NCBI RefSeq assembly: GCF_003369915.1
Contig: NC_046673.1
Span: 16,042,001 to 16,106,000, forward strand
Direction of reading: 5' to 3'
DNA from: Drosophila miranda
Lineage: Eukaryota; Arthropoda; Insecta; Diptera; Drosophilidae
Length of the DNA: 64,000 nucleotides
In this document: positions 24,428-34,806 of the stretch, piece after piece
How positions within the stretch are numbered: the first letter of the stretch is position 1
Layout of the letters: the number at the start of each line of letters is the position of its first letter
Program-made: the position numbers and the translations under genes
Notes under the pieces: generated by a model
Database searches by the model: none
The model's input: the letters and a program-made list of their open reading frames with translations, nothing else
What the model was told of the DNA's origin: nothing

Positions 24428-25476
24428 CTTTAAACTGTTATAATTTAATATCAGTCGATTGTCAAATACCAGTTACATCAAATCGCTTGTTCCCCAGAAA
24501 TAGAATATTTTAATCTCTGGCTGGTTTTGATTCGGACGTTTTCGTTTCTTCTTCCGTTTTTTTTTTGAAAATGATACGGTATATTTCGGTATATTTCCGA
24601 GGGTCACACTCACACTCCTGCAACGAAAAAATGAGTCGTAATTTTGAATGGGCTATAAAAAGGGGTATGAACAACAGGCAAAAAAAGCCAGAGCAAATCG
24701 CAAGGTTCCTACGAACTTCACCTCGCGTGTGAGGACAATATACCTTGAAGACAAGGTATATCAGGCAAAGGGGGGGAATTTTACCTCGCACGCGTTGCAC
24801 TTTCAGTTCCGTTTTGGCTGTTGTCCATACCCCCTTTCTCATCCCATTCATGTAGCACGTTTGTAGTAACCGTGTAGAGCTGCCAAGTAACATGTAATAA
24901 ACTGAGCAAAATGTAAACATTTTAGAAATTCAGAAATTCCAATTTTTTTGAACCGATCGGGTGGGGTGCTGCGCGTCGTAGCAAAGTAAATAAAACTAAA
25001 TAAGTGTATAGAGCGCAGCCTGCAGCCTTTAATCTTGTGTAATTCAGCCGTGTGTAATTACTAGACAAAGCGATAAGCGGCGGTGCAGAAATTGAATAAA
25101 TAAAAGGGACCGTGTGTGTGACAATCACTTGGCACAATCCAGTCGTCAGCGTCAGGACAGGCTGACAGGCTGACAGGGGGACAGGCAGGGACAGAAGCGT
25201 GTGAACATGTAGAATAAATAAATGTTACACCACACAAACACACGCAAATGTTGCATCACTTGGATTATTTATTTGTTCTTTTAATTCATGTTCTTGTTAA
25301 TTTTCATGCTGTTGGCGCTGCCCTAGGACTCGACACATAACATTAAAGACACTGCGGGCTAAGGCGTGGGAGAACACAAATTACAAATGGTGAACAGAAC
25401 AGGGAATATCTTAGTTTACTAGGACTCGACTCTCGCTTTGGGTTCGTTTATTTTGAGGGGGGAAGAATGCCCGAGC

Positions 25477-27534
25477 TTATAGTTTTTTGAAGGGCTTCTC
25501 AACCATAAGGATTCCGCGCTCCCAGAGGGCTTCGACAAACTCCAAGCGGTCTTCATCGTTTCCCATCGGGGGTAGATCTTTGATCTCTGTATACTCGGGA
25601 TAGGCATGAATTAGCGTCTCAATAACAGTACCATGGAACGGTTCCAGCTCAAAGAAGTTTGGCTCATATTTGCAATACTCCAAACCATTGTCCGTGTAGT
25701 AGTAGCAGCGCAGGACATCCTCGTCGACCGTCAGGCGTACGATATTGGCACGCAGCAGACGCACTGCCGTCCCCTCTGTGAGTTCGTAATCAAGTGAGCA
25801 ATGGCCATTCTTATCGACGGTAGCCTGTGCACCGAATACAGTGCGTTTCAACTCCTGGGGCGCAATGGTGGGTGGCAGGGCCTCGTGCTGGAATTTTATG
25901 GCCAATTGGTCCAAGGCCCGATCGATCTGACCCTCGGTGGGCACCAGACACTGTGCTAGATTCTGGATATGCTGTATCAACTTTTGGCGATGCGCGCCCT
26001 TCCATTCGGCGTTGGCCACACCAAGGTTCTGAAAGATGTCCAGCGGAAGGCCCTTGCGCAGCTTCAAGGTCTGCTCGACACTCTCCTTAACAACCAGGGG
26101 CATAAGCTTCTCCATCAGATTGGCGTACGATTGCTGCTGGTAGGCGCTGAGGGTAATGTGCAGCGAATGCGAGTCCTTCTCTGTGATAGCCTGGTGGATC
26201 CAGCCGCGTGGGAAGTATAAGAGATCGCCGGGCTTCAGTACTATATCCATTATGGGATCGCCCAATTCGGTCTGGCTGAGGTTGCCCGACGATTCACGGG
26301 GCAGTTCTTTGGTGGGGAAGTAGATGCGCCAGCGCTTCTTGCCTTCCACCTGGAGAACAAAGGCTTCAATATCATCGTAATGCGGTGCGAATCCCTGGCT
26401 CTCGGGGGGCGTCAGGTAGACATTGGCCCCCACCAGGCAATGGAAAAACTCCTGCAGCTTGACGCACAGCTGCCTCAGCTGGACAAGGTAGCTGGAGGGA
26501 TTCAGGATACGGATGCTGCAGCCGCGTTGATAGTGGGCCCAAACGCTAGGGGGCAAGGCACGACCGTCAGGGTTCAAGGTCTTCCGCACGCCGTCCTCAT
26601 AGCTGGTTACATCGATGTTGGTGGTATACTCCACGTGGTTCTGGATCAGCATTTGGTCGATCATCTTGAACGATACTAGATTGGAGAATCCACCTGAGGT
26701 CGTTGTTTTCACTCTAAATGGACTCTTCTCCCAGTGGTCACGCAAGAAGGTGGCCATCGTCATCGGAGCAATGAGCTGAGCCAGGGTCCGCTTTCCCACT
26801 TCAATGCTGTTTTCCTTGTGCACTTCATGGCATGGCTCCAGGCCAGCGCCAGCCTCTGCTCCTGCATCACCTCCGGGTTGAACAGATTTAATTAAACGGA
26901 TTTTAATACTGCTTGGTATGCTGGCCACTGGTTCCTTCTTGATTGACTGTGGGGGCAGCAAAGCGCGGTTTGGCGACGCCACCTCCACCTTGACTGGAAC
27001 CGTATTCTTCTTGCTGGGCAGCGGACACGACATGACCATATTCCGTTTGAGGGGGCAGGAGGGCGCCTTTGGCTGCTGTGTGGTCCTGGCAGCCGATGTC
27101 GACTGGCCGACTGGAGTGGATGAAGTACGCTTGGCGCCGATGGGCTTGCTGCCCTCCGCCTCTTCGTTGCGACGCTTCAGTGACTCACGACTATTAGCCG
27201 GAGTTTCTGGCGAGGATTGGGACGAGTGGCTGTTCAGCGTGTATTCCTCGCCACTCTCGGACGAATCATATTCACCACTGCTGTCGGTGCTGTCGTCCTC
27301 CTCGTCTTCGCCGCTGCTGCTGCTGCTGCCGTTGTCGCCGTCGCTGTAGCTACCGTTCTTCTTTGGCGGACCCTTCTGCTTTCCACCATTTTTGGCGGCC
27401 AAGTTCCTGTTGTTGTTATTTTTGGCGGCACCATTTTTGTTGGCATTCTTTGTTCCTTTTTGTACATCATTCTTTGAGGTTGCGGAGCCGCGATAGGCGC
27501 CAAAGGCCGAAACCTTTTTATTCTTGGCGGACAT
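25477..27534 (-). CDS. NO66: NO66 copy 5, intact JmjC oxygenase (685 aa)
   Basis: The frame is open over the full length with H385, D387 and H447 present. It carries RIYFPTKE like copy 4, ATVDKNGH like copies 3 and 6, and a private YPEYTEIKD for YPEYTKIKD near the C-terminus. Its coding strand has a silent change (GACACGACATG on the plus strand near 27,025) shared only with copy 6. Upstream it lacks the ~22 bases also missing from unit 4, which ties the origin of these two neighbouring units together. Product and role are as described for copy 2. Confidence 0.93.
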   Translation of the reverse strand: MSAKNKKVSAFGAYRGSATSKNDVQKGTKNANKNGAAKNNNNRNLAAKNGGKQKGPPKKNGSYSDGDNGSSSSSGEDEEDDSTDSSGEYDSSESGEEYTLNSHSSQSSPETPANSRESLKRRNEEAEGSKPIGAKRTSSTPVGQSTSAARTTQQPKAPSCPLKRNMVMSCPLPSKKNTVPVKVEVASPNRALLPPQSIKKEPVASIPSSIKIRLIKSVQPGGDAGAEAGAGLEPCHEVHKENSIEVGKRTLAQLIAPMTMATFLRDHWEKSPFRVKTTTSGGFSNLVSFKMIDQMLIQNHVEYTTNIDVTSYEDGVRKTLNPDGRALPPSVWAHYQRGCSIRILNPSSYLVQLRQLCVKLQEFFHCLVGANVYLTPPESQGFAPHYDDIEAFVLQVEGKKRWRIYFPTKELPRESSGNLSQTELGDPIMDIVLKPGDLLYFPRGWIHQAITEKDSHSLHITLSAYQQQSYANLMEKLMPLVVKESVEQTLKLRKGLPLDIFQNLGVANAEWKGAHRQKLIQHIQNLAQCLVPTEGQIDRALDQLAIKFQHEALPPTIAPQELKRTVFGAQATVDKNGHCSLDYELTEGTAVRLLRANIVRLTVDEDVLRCYYYTDNGLEYCKYEPNFFELEPFHGTVIETLIHAYPEYTEIKDLPPMGNDEDRLEFVEALWERGILMVEKPFKKL

Positions 27535-28583
27535 CTTTAAACTGTTATAATTTAATATCAGTCGATTGTCAAATACCAGTTACATCAAATCGCTTGTTCC
27601 CCAGAAATAGAATATTTTAATCTCTGGCTGGTTTTGATTCGGACGTTTTCGTTTCTTCTTCCGTTTTTTTTTTGAAAATGAGACGGTATATTTCGGTATA
27701 TTTCTGAGGGTCACACTCACACTCCTGCAACGAAAAAATGAGTCGTAATTTTGAATGGGCTATAAAAAGGGGTATGAACAACAGGCAAAAAAAGCCAGAG
27801 CAAATCGCAAGGTTCCTACGAACCTCACCTCGCGTGTGAGGACAATATACCTTGAAGACAAGGTATATCAGGCAAAGGGGGGGAATTTTACCTCGCACGC
27901 GTTGCACTTTCAGTTCCGTTTTGGCTGTTGTCCATACCCCCTTTCTCATCCCATTCATGTAGCACGTGTGTAGTAACCGTGTAGAGCTGCCAAGTAACAT
28001 GTAATAAAATGAGCAAAATGTAAACATTTTAGAAATTCAGAAATTCCAATTTTTTTGAACCGATCGGGTGGGGTGCTGCGCGTCGTAGCAAAGTAAATAA
28101 AACTAAATAAGTGTATAGAGCGCAGCCTGCAGCCTTTAATCTTGTGTAATTCAGCCGTGTGTAATTACTAGACAAAGCGATAAGCGGCGGTGCAGAAATT
28201 GAATAAATAAAAGGGACCGTGTGTGTGACAATCACTTGGCACAATCCAGTCGTCAGCGTCAGGACAGGCTGACAGTCTGACAGGGGGACAGGCAGGGACA
28301 GAAGCGTGTGAACATGTAGAATAAATAAATGTTACACCACACAAACACACGCAAATGTTGCATCACTTGGATTATTTATTTGTTCTTTTAATTCATGTTC
28401 TTGTTAATTTTCATGCTGTTGGCGCTGCCCTAGGACTCGACACATAACATTAAAGACACTGCGGGCTAAGGCGTGGGAGAACACAAATTACAAATGGTGA
28501 ACAGAACAGGGAATATCTTAGTTTACTAGGACTCGACTCTCGCTTTGGGTTCGTTTATTTTGAGGGGGGAAGAATGCCCGAGC

Positions 28584-30617
28584 CTATAGTTTTTTGAAGG
28601 GCTTCTCAACCATAAGGATTCCGCGCTCCCAGAGGGCTTCGACAAACTCCAAGCGGTCTTCATCGTTTCCCATCGGGGGTAGATCTTTGATCTTTGTATA
28701 CTCGGGATAGGCATGAATTAGCGTCTCAATAACAGTACCATGGAACGGTTCCAGCTCAAAGAAGTTTGGCTCATATTTGCAATACTCCAAACCATTGTCC
28801 GTGTAGTAGTAGCAGCGCAGGACATCCTCGTCGACCGTCAGGCGTACGATATTGGCACGCAGCAGACGCACTGCCGTCCCCTCTGTGAGTTCGTAATCAA
28901 GTGAGCAATGGCCATTCTTATCGACGGTAGCCTGTGCACCGAATACAGTGCGTTTCAACTCCTGGGGCGCAATGGTGGGTGGCAGGGCCTCGTGCTGGAA
29001 TTTTATGGCCAATTGGTCCAAGGCCCGATCGATCTGACCCTCGGTGGGCACCAGACACTGTGCTAGATTCTGGATATGCTGTATCAACTTTTGGCGATGC
29101 GCGCCCTTCCATTCGGCGTTGGCCACACCAAGGTTCTGAAAGATGTCCAGCGGAAGGCCCTTGCGCAGCTTCAAGGTCTGCTCGACACTCTCCTTAACAA
29201 CCAGGGGCATAAGCTTCTCCATCAGATTGGCGTACGATTGCTGCTGGTAGGCGCTGAGGGTAATGTGCAGCGAATGCGAGTCCTTCTCTGTGATGGCCTG
29301 GTGGATCCAGCCGCGTGGGAAGTATAAGAGATCGCCGGGCTTCAGTACTATATCCATTATGGGATCGCCCAATTCGGTCTGGCTGAGGTTGCCCGACGAT
29401 TCACGGGGCAGTTCTTTGGTGGGGGAGTAGATGCGCCAGCGCTTCTTGCCTTCCACCTGGAGAACAAAGGCTTCAATATCATCGTAATGCGGTGCGAATC
29501 CCTGGCTCTCGGGGGGCGTCAGGTAGACATTGGCCCCCACCAGGCAATGGAAAAACTCCTGCAGCTTGACGCACAGCTGCCTCAGCTGGACAAGGTAGCT
29601 GGAGGGATTCAGGATACGGATGCTGCAGCCGCGTTGATAGTGGGCCCAACCGCTAGGGGGCAAGGCACGACCGTCAGGGTTCAAGGTCTTCCGCACGCCG
29701 TCCTCATAGCTGGTTACATCGATGTTGGTGGTATACTCCACGTGGTTCTGGATCAGCATTTGGTCGATCATCTTGAACGATACTAGATTGGAGAATCCAC
29801 CTGAGGTCGTTGTTTTCACTCTAAATGGACTCTTCTCCCAGTGGTCACGCAAGAAGGTGGCCATCGTCATCGGAGCAATGAGCTGAGCCAGGGTCCGCTT
29901 TCCCACTTCAATGCTGTTTTCCTTGTGCACTTCATGGCATGGCTCCAGGCCAGCGCCAGCCTCTGCTCCTGCATCACCTCCGGGTTGAACAGATTTAATT
30001 AAACGGATTTTAATACTGCTTGGTATGCTGGCCACTGGTTCCTTCTTGATTGACTGTGGGGGCAGCAAAGCGCGGTTTGGCGACGCCACCTCCACCTTGA
30101 CTGGAACCGTATTCTTCTTGCTGGGCAGCGGACACGACATGACCATATTCCGTTTGAGGGGGCAGGAGGGCGCCTTTGGCTGCTGTGTGGTCCTGGCAGC
30201 CGATGTCGACTGGCCGACTGGAGTGGATGAAGTACGCTTGGCGCCGATGGGCTTGCTGCCCTCCGCCTCTTCGCTGCGACGCTTCAGTGACTCACGACTA
30301 TTAGCCGGAGTTTCTGGCGAGGATTGGGACGAGTGGCTGTTCAGCGTGTATTCCTCGCCACTCTCGGACGAATCATATTCACCACTGCTGTCGGTGCTGT
30401 CGTCCTCCTCGTCTTCGCCGCTGCTGCTGCTGCTGCCGTTGTCGCCGTCGCTGTAGCTACCGTTCTTCTTTGGCGGACCCTTCTGCTTTCCCCCATTTTT
30501 GGCGGCCAAGTTCCTGTTGTTGTTATTTTTGGCGGCACCATTTTTGTTGTCATTCTTTGAGGTTGCGGAGCCGCGATAGGCGCCAAAGGCCGAAACCTTT
30601 TTATTCTTGGTGGACAT
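28584..30617 (-). CDS. NO66: NO66 copy 6, open, 8-residue N-terminal deletion (677 aa)
   Basis: This copy is open to the end but has the most altered N-terminus: MSTKNKK for MSAKNKK, loss of eight residues (VQKGTKNA) after SKND, and KRRSEEA for KRRNEEA. Within the folded part PPSGWAH replaces PPSVWAH, a valine-to-glycine change in an otherwise invariant stretch just before the catalytic region. The iron ligands HxD and the distal H are kept. The 24-base deletion lies in a repetitive asparagine/lysine-rich segment that is probably disordered, so it need not harm activity. Just upstream of the ATG about 7 bases (ACTGTTA in other copies) are also missing. Confidence 0.92.
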   Translation of the reverse strand: MSTKNKKVSAFGAYRGSATSKNDNKNGAAKNNNNRNLAAKNGGKQKGPPKKNGSYSDGDNGSSSSSGEDEEDDSTDSSGEYDSSESGEEYTLNSHSSQSSPETPANSRESLKRRSEEAEGSKPIGAKRTSSTPVGQSTSAARTTQQPKAPSCPLKRNMVMSCPLPSKKNTVPVKVEVASPNRALLPPQSIKKEPVASIPSSIKIRLIKSVQPGGDAGAEAGAGLEPCHEVHKENSIEVGKRTLAQLIAPMTMATFLRDHWEKSPFRVKTTTSGGFSNLVSFKMIDQMLIQNHVEYTTNIDVTSYEDGVRKTLNPDGRALPPSGWAHYQRGCSIRILNPSSYLVQLRQLCVKLQEFFHCLVGANVYLTPPESQGFAPHYDDIEAFVLQVEGKKRWRIYSPTKELPRESSGNLSQTELGDPIMDIVLKPGDLLYFPRGWIHQAITEKDSHSLHITLSAYQQQSYANLMEKLMPLVVKESVEQTLKLRKGLPLDIFQNLGVANAEWKGAHRQKLIQHIQNLAQCLVPTEGQIDRALDQLAIKFQHEALPPTIAPQELKRTVFGAQATVDKNGHCSLDYELTEGTAVRLLRANIVRLTVDEDVLRCYYYTDNGLEYCKYEPNFFELEPFHGTVIETLIHAYPEYTKIKDLPPMGNDEDRLEFVEALWERGILMVEKPFKKL

Positions 30618-31676
30618 CTTTATAATTTAATATCAGTCGATTGTCAAATACCAGTTACATCAAATCGCTTGTTCCCCAGAAATAGAATATTTAATTTCAC
30701 CACAAAATTATATTTTAATCTCTGGCTGGTTTTGATTCGCACGTTTTCGTTTCTTCGGATTTTTTTGAAAATGAGGCGGTATATTTCGGTATATTTCTGA
30801 GGGTCACACTCACACTCCTGCAACGAAAAAATGAGTCGTAATTTTGAATGGGCTATAAAAAGGGGTATGAACAACAGGCAAAAAAAGCCAGAGCAAATCG
30901 CAAGGTTCCTACGAACCTCACCTCGCGTGTGAGGACAATATACCTTGAAGACAAGGTATATCAGGCGAAGGGGGGGAATGTTACCTCGCACGCGTTGCAC
31001 TTTCAGTTCCGTTTTGGCTGTTGTCCATACCCCCTTTCTCATCCCATTCATGTAGCACGTGTGTAGTAACCGTGTAGAGCTGCCAAGTAACATGTAATAA
31101 ACTGAGCAAAATGTAAACATTTTAGAAATTCAGAAATTCCAATTTTTTTGAACCGATCGGGTGGGGTGCTGCGCGTCGTAGCAAAGTAAATAAAACTAAA
31201 TAAGTGTATAGAGCGCAGCCTGCAGCCTTTAATCTTGTGTAATTCAGCCGTGTGTAATTACTAGACAAAGCGATAAGCGGCGGTGCAGAAATTGAATAAA
31301 TAAAAGGGACCGTGTGTGTGACAATCACTTGGCACAATCCAGTCGTCAGCGTCAGGACAGGCTGACAGTCTGACAGGGGGACAGGCAGGGACAGAAGCGT
31401 GTGAACATGTAGAATAAATAAATGTTACACCACACAAACACACGCAAATGTTGCATCACTTGGATTATTTATTTGTTCTTTTAATTCATGTTCTTGTTAA
31501 TTTTCATGCTGTTGGCGCTGCCCTAGGACTCGACACATACCATTAAAGACACTGCGGGCTAAGGCGTGGGAGAACACAAATTACAAATGGTGAACAGAAC
31601 AGGGAATATCTTAGTTTACTAGGACTCGACTCTCGCTTTGGGTTCGTTTATTTTGAGGGGGGAAGAATGCCGGAGC

Positions 31677-33734
31677 TTATAGTTTTTTGAAGGGCTTCTC
31701 AACCATAAGGATTCCGCGCTCCCAGAGGGCTTCGACAAACTCCAAGCGGTCTTCATCGTTTCCCATCGGGGGTAGATCTTTGATCTTTGTATACTCGGGA
31801 TAGGCATGAATTAGCGTCTCAATAACAGTACCATGGAACGGTTCCAGCTCAAAGAAGTTTGGCTCATATTTGCAATACTCCAAACCATTGTCCGTGTAGT
31901 AGTAGCAGCGCAGGACATCCTCGTCGACCGTCAGGCGTACGATATTGGCACGCAGCAGACGCACTGCCGTCCCCTCTGTGAGTTCGTAATCAAGTGAGCA
32001 ATGGCCATTCCTATCGGCGGTAGCCTGTGTACCGAATACAGTGCGTTTCAACTCCTGGGGCGCAATGGTGGGTGGCAGGGCCTCGTGCTGGAATTTTATG
32101 GCCAATTGGTCCAAGGCCCGATCGATCTGACCCTCGGTGGGCACCAGACACTGTGCTAGATTCTGGATATGCTGTATCAACTTTTGGCGATGCGCGCCCT
32201 TCCATTCGGCGTTGGCCACACCAAGGTTCTGAAAGATGTCCAGCGGAAGGCCCTTGCGCAGCTTCAAGGTCTGCTCGACACTCTCCTTAACAACCAGGGG
32301 CATAAGCTTCTCCATCAGATTGGCGTACGATTGCTGCTGGTAGGCGCTGAGGGTAATGTGCAGCGAATGCGAGTCCTTCTCTGTGATGGCCTGGTGGATC
32401 CAGCCGCGTGGGAAGTATAAGAGATCGCCGGGCTTCAGTACTATATCCATAATGGGATCGCCCAATTCGGTCTGGCTGAGGTTGCCCGACGATTCACGGG
32501 GCAGTTCTTTGGTGGGGGAGTAGATGCGCCAGCGCTTCTTGCCTTCCACCTGGAGAACAAAGGCTTCAATATCATCGTAATGCGGTGCGAATCCCTGGCT
32601 CTCGGGGGGCGTCAGGTAGACATTGGCCCCCACCAGGCAATGGAAAAACTCCTGCAGCTTGACGCACAGCTGCCTCAGCTGGACAAGGTAGCTGGAGGGA
32701 TTCAGGATACGGATGCTGCAGCCGCGTTGATAGTGGGCCCAAACGCTAGGGGGCAAGGCACGACCGTCAGGGTTCAAGGTCTTCCGCACGCCGTCCTCAT
32801 AGCTGGTTACATCGATGTTGGTGGTATACTCCACGTGGTTCTGGATCAGCATTTGGTCGATCATCTTGAACGATATTAGATTGGAGAATCCACCTGAGGT
32901 CGTTGTTTTCACTCTAAATGGACTCTTCTCCCAGTGGTCACGCAAGAAGGTGGCCATCGTCATCGGAGCAATGAGCTGAGCCAGGGTCCGCTTTCCCACT
33001 TCAATGCTGTTTTCCTTGTGCACTTCATGGCATGGCTCCAGGCCAGCGCCAGCCTCTGCTCCTGCATCACCTCCAGGTTGAACAGATTTAATTAAACGGA
33101 TTTTAATACTGCATGGCATGCTGGCCACTGGTTCCTTCTTGATCGACTGTGGGGGCAGCAAAGCGCGGTTTGGCGACGCCACCTCCACCTTGACTGGAAC
33201 CGTATTCTTCTTGCTGGGCAGCGGACATGACATGACCATATTCCGTTTGAGGGGGCAGGAGGGCGCCTTTGGCTGCTGTGTGGTCCTGGCAGCCGATGTC
33301 GACTGGCCGACTGGAGTGGATGAAGTACGCTTGGCGCCGATGGGCTTGCTGCCCTCCGCCTCTTCGTTGCGACGCTTCAGTGACTCACGACTATTAGCCG
33401 GAGTTTCTGGCGAGGATTGGGACGAGTGGCTGTTCAGCGTGTATTCCTCGCCACTCTCGGACGAATCATATTCACCACTGCTGTCGGTGCTGTCGTCCTC
33501 CTCGTCTTCGCCGCTGCTGCTGCTGCTGCCGTTGTCGCCGTCGCTGTAGCTACCGTTCTTCTTTGGCGGACCCTTCTGCTTTCCGCCATTTTTGGCGGCC
33601 AAGTTCATGTTGTTGTTATTTTTGGCGGCACCATTTTTGTTGGCATTCTTTGTTCCTTTTTGTACATCATTCTTTGAGGTTGCGGAGCCGCGATAGGCGC
33701 CAAAGGCCGAAACCTTTTTATTCTTGGCGGACAT
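31677..33734 (-). CDS. NO66: NO66 copy 7, intact JmjC oxygenase (685 aa), nearest the ancestral upstream flank
   Basis: The frame is open over its full length and keeps all iron ligands. It has NNNMNLA for NNNRNLA (residue 43) and ASMPCSIKI for ASIPSSIKI, and shares [11 protein letters not shown] with copy 2 and LISFK with copies 1 and 4. It is the only copy whose upstream DNA runs on into unique sequence (34,488 onward), so this end keeps the original upstream neighbourhood of NO66. Its immediate upstream region lacks about 36 bases between TTGATTCGGACG and GGTATATTT, which brings the Motif 6 elements closer to the gene than in other units. It is divergent to Pmp70, with about 1.07 kb between the two start codons. 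Confidence 0.93.
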   Translation of the reverse strand: MSAKNKKVSAFGAYRGSATSKNDVQKGTKNANKNGAAKNNNNMNLAAKNGGKQKGPPKKNGSYSDGDNGSSSSSGEDEEDDSTDSSGEYDSSESGEEYTLNSHSSQSSPETPANSRESLKRRNEEAEGSKPIGAKRTSSTPVGQSTSAARTTQQPKAPSCPLKRNMVMSCPLPSKKNTVPVKVEVASPNRALLPPQSIKKEPVASMPCSIKIRLIKSVQPGGDAGAEAGAGLEPCHEVHKENSIEVGKRTLAQLIAPMTMATFLRDHWEKSPFRVKTTTSGGFSNLISFKMIDQMLIQNHVEYTTNIDVTSYEDGVRKTLNPDGRALPPSVWAHYQRGCSIRILNPSSYLVQLRQLCVKLQEFFHCLVGANVYLTPPESQGFAPHYDDIEAFVLQVEGKKRWRIYSPTKELPRESSGNLSQTELGDPIMDIVLKPGDLLYFPRGWIHQAITEKDSHSLHITLSAYQQQSYANLMEKLMPLVVKESVEQTLKLRKGLPLDIFQNLGVANAEWKGAHRQKLIQHIQNLAQCLVPTEGQIDRALDQLAIKFQHEALPPTIAPQELKRTVFGTQATADRNGHCSLDYELTEGTAVRLLRANIVRLTVDEDVLRCYYYTDNGLEYCKYEPNFFELEPFHGTVIETLIHAYPEYTKIKDLPPMGNDEDRLEFVEALWERGILMVEKPFKKL

Positions 33735-34487
33735 CTTTAAACTGTTATAATTTACAATCAGTCGATTGTCAAATACGAGTCAAATCGCTTGTTCCCCAGA
33801 AATAGAATATTTAATTTCACCACAAAATTATATTTTAATCTCTGGCTGGTTTTGATTCGGACGGTATATTTCGGTATATTTCTGAGGGTCACACTCACAC
33901 TCCTGCAACGAAAAAATGAGTCGTAATTTTGAATGGGCTATAAAAAGGGGTATGAACAACAGGCAAAAAAAGCCAGAGCAAATCGCAAGGTTCCTACGAA
34001 CCTCACCTCGCGTGTGAGGACAATATACCTTGAAGACAAGGTATATCAGGCGAAGGGGGGGAATGTTACCTCGCACGCGTTGCACTTTCAGTTCCGTTTT
34101 GGCTGTTGTCCATACCCCCTTTCTCATCCCATTCATGTAGCACGTTTGTAGTAACCGTGTAGAGCTGCCAAGTAACATGTAATAAACTGAGCAAAATGTA
34201 AACATTTTAGAAATTCAGAAATTCCAACTTTTTTGAACCGATCGGGTGGGGTGCTGCGCGTCGTTGCAAAGTAAATAAAACTAAATAAGTGTATAGAGCG
34301 CAGCCTGCAGCCTTTAATCTTGTGTAATTCAGCCGTGTGTAATTACTAGACAAAGCGATAAGCGGCGGTGCAGAAATTGAATAAATAAAAGGGACCGTGT
34401 GTGTGACAATCACTTGGCACAATCCAGTCGTCAGCGTCAGGACAGGCTGACAGTCTGACAGGGGGACAGGCAGGGACAGAAGCGTGT

Positions 34488-34806
34488 AAATAGGCAGGGC
34501 TGTTAAACGCGTGAGAGCGGGACGAGAGAGGACGAAATCATGTGCTTACAACTCTCTCTCTTTCTCACTCAGTATATATTTGTGTGGTTGGGTGTTCCTG
34601 TGCCCGCCTGTGTGTGCATGTGTGTGCGTGAATAATAATATCAAACAATTCATGCAATAAATTATAATAGTTTACAGATAAATAACATCATATGTTTATT
34701 TTTTTATATATAAATTTTTTTATGGTTGTTGTGCCTTGGGACACACAGCGGAGAAAACGAAAATTTCAAATTCAAACAATTTGGTTTTTAACAATTTGAA
34801 ACCAAA
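34488..34806 (+). promoter_or_regulatory. unique spacer and presumed Pmp70 promoter region
   Basis: This is the single-copy DNA between the last array unit and the Pmp70 start codon. It holds a CT-rich stretch (about 34,550-34,570), a GT-rich stretch and an AT-rich part with several TATA-like strings at 34,700-34,720. I see no perfect Motif 1 or Motif 6 here, unlike at mRpL33 and the CIP2A-like gene. The Pmp70 transcription start must lie within it or in the adjoining array unit. Confidence 0.4.

Larger units (their letters stand above)
12835..34487. repeat. seven-unit tandem array, one NO66 gene per ~3.1 kb unit
   Basis: Direct comparison shows seven head-to-tail units, very nearly identical: 12,835-15,911, 15,912-19,032, 19,033-22,150, 22,151-25,202, 25,203-28,309, 28,310-31,402 and 31,403-34,487 (3,052-3,121 bases). 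Each starts GAACATGTAGAATAA, which in unit 1 is the end of the mRpL33 coding region, and ends GACAGAAGCGTGT. The last unit passes into unique DNA (AAATAGGCAGGG). The junction between units shares only about one base with both flanks, so the first duplication did not need long homology. Unit 1 lacks about 48 bases near 15,810 that the other units have. Units 4 and 5 share a deletion of about 22 bases upstream of NO66, and unit 7 lacks about 36 bases close by. Confidence 0.97.

Noticed and set aside
12835-34487. CRISPR array or satellite DNA as an explanation for the periodicity
   Set aside because: Units are 3.1 kb with a full protein gene each, in a eukaryotic genome. This is segmental tandem duplication.
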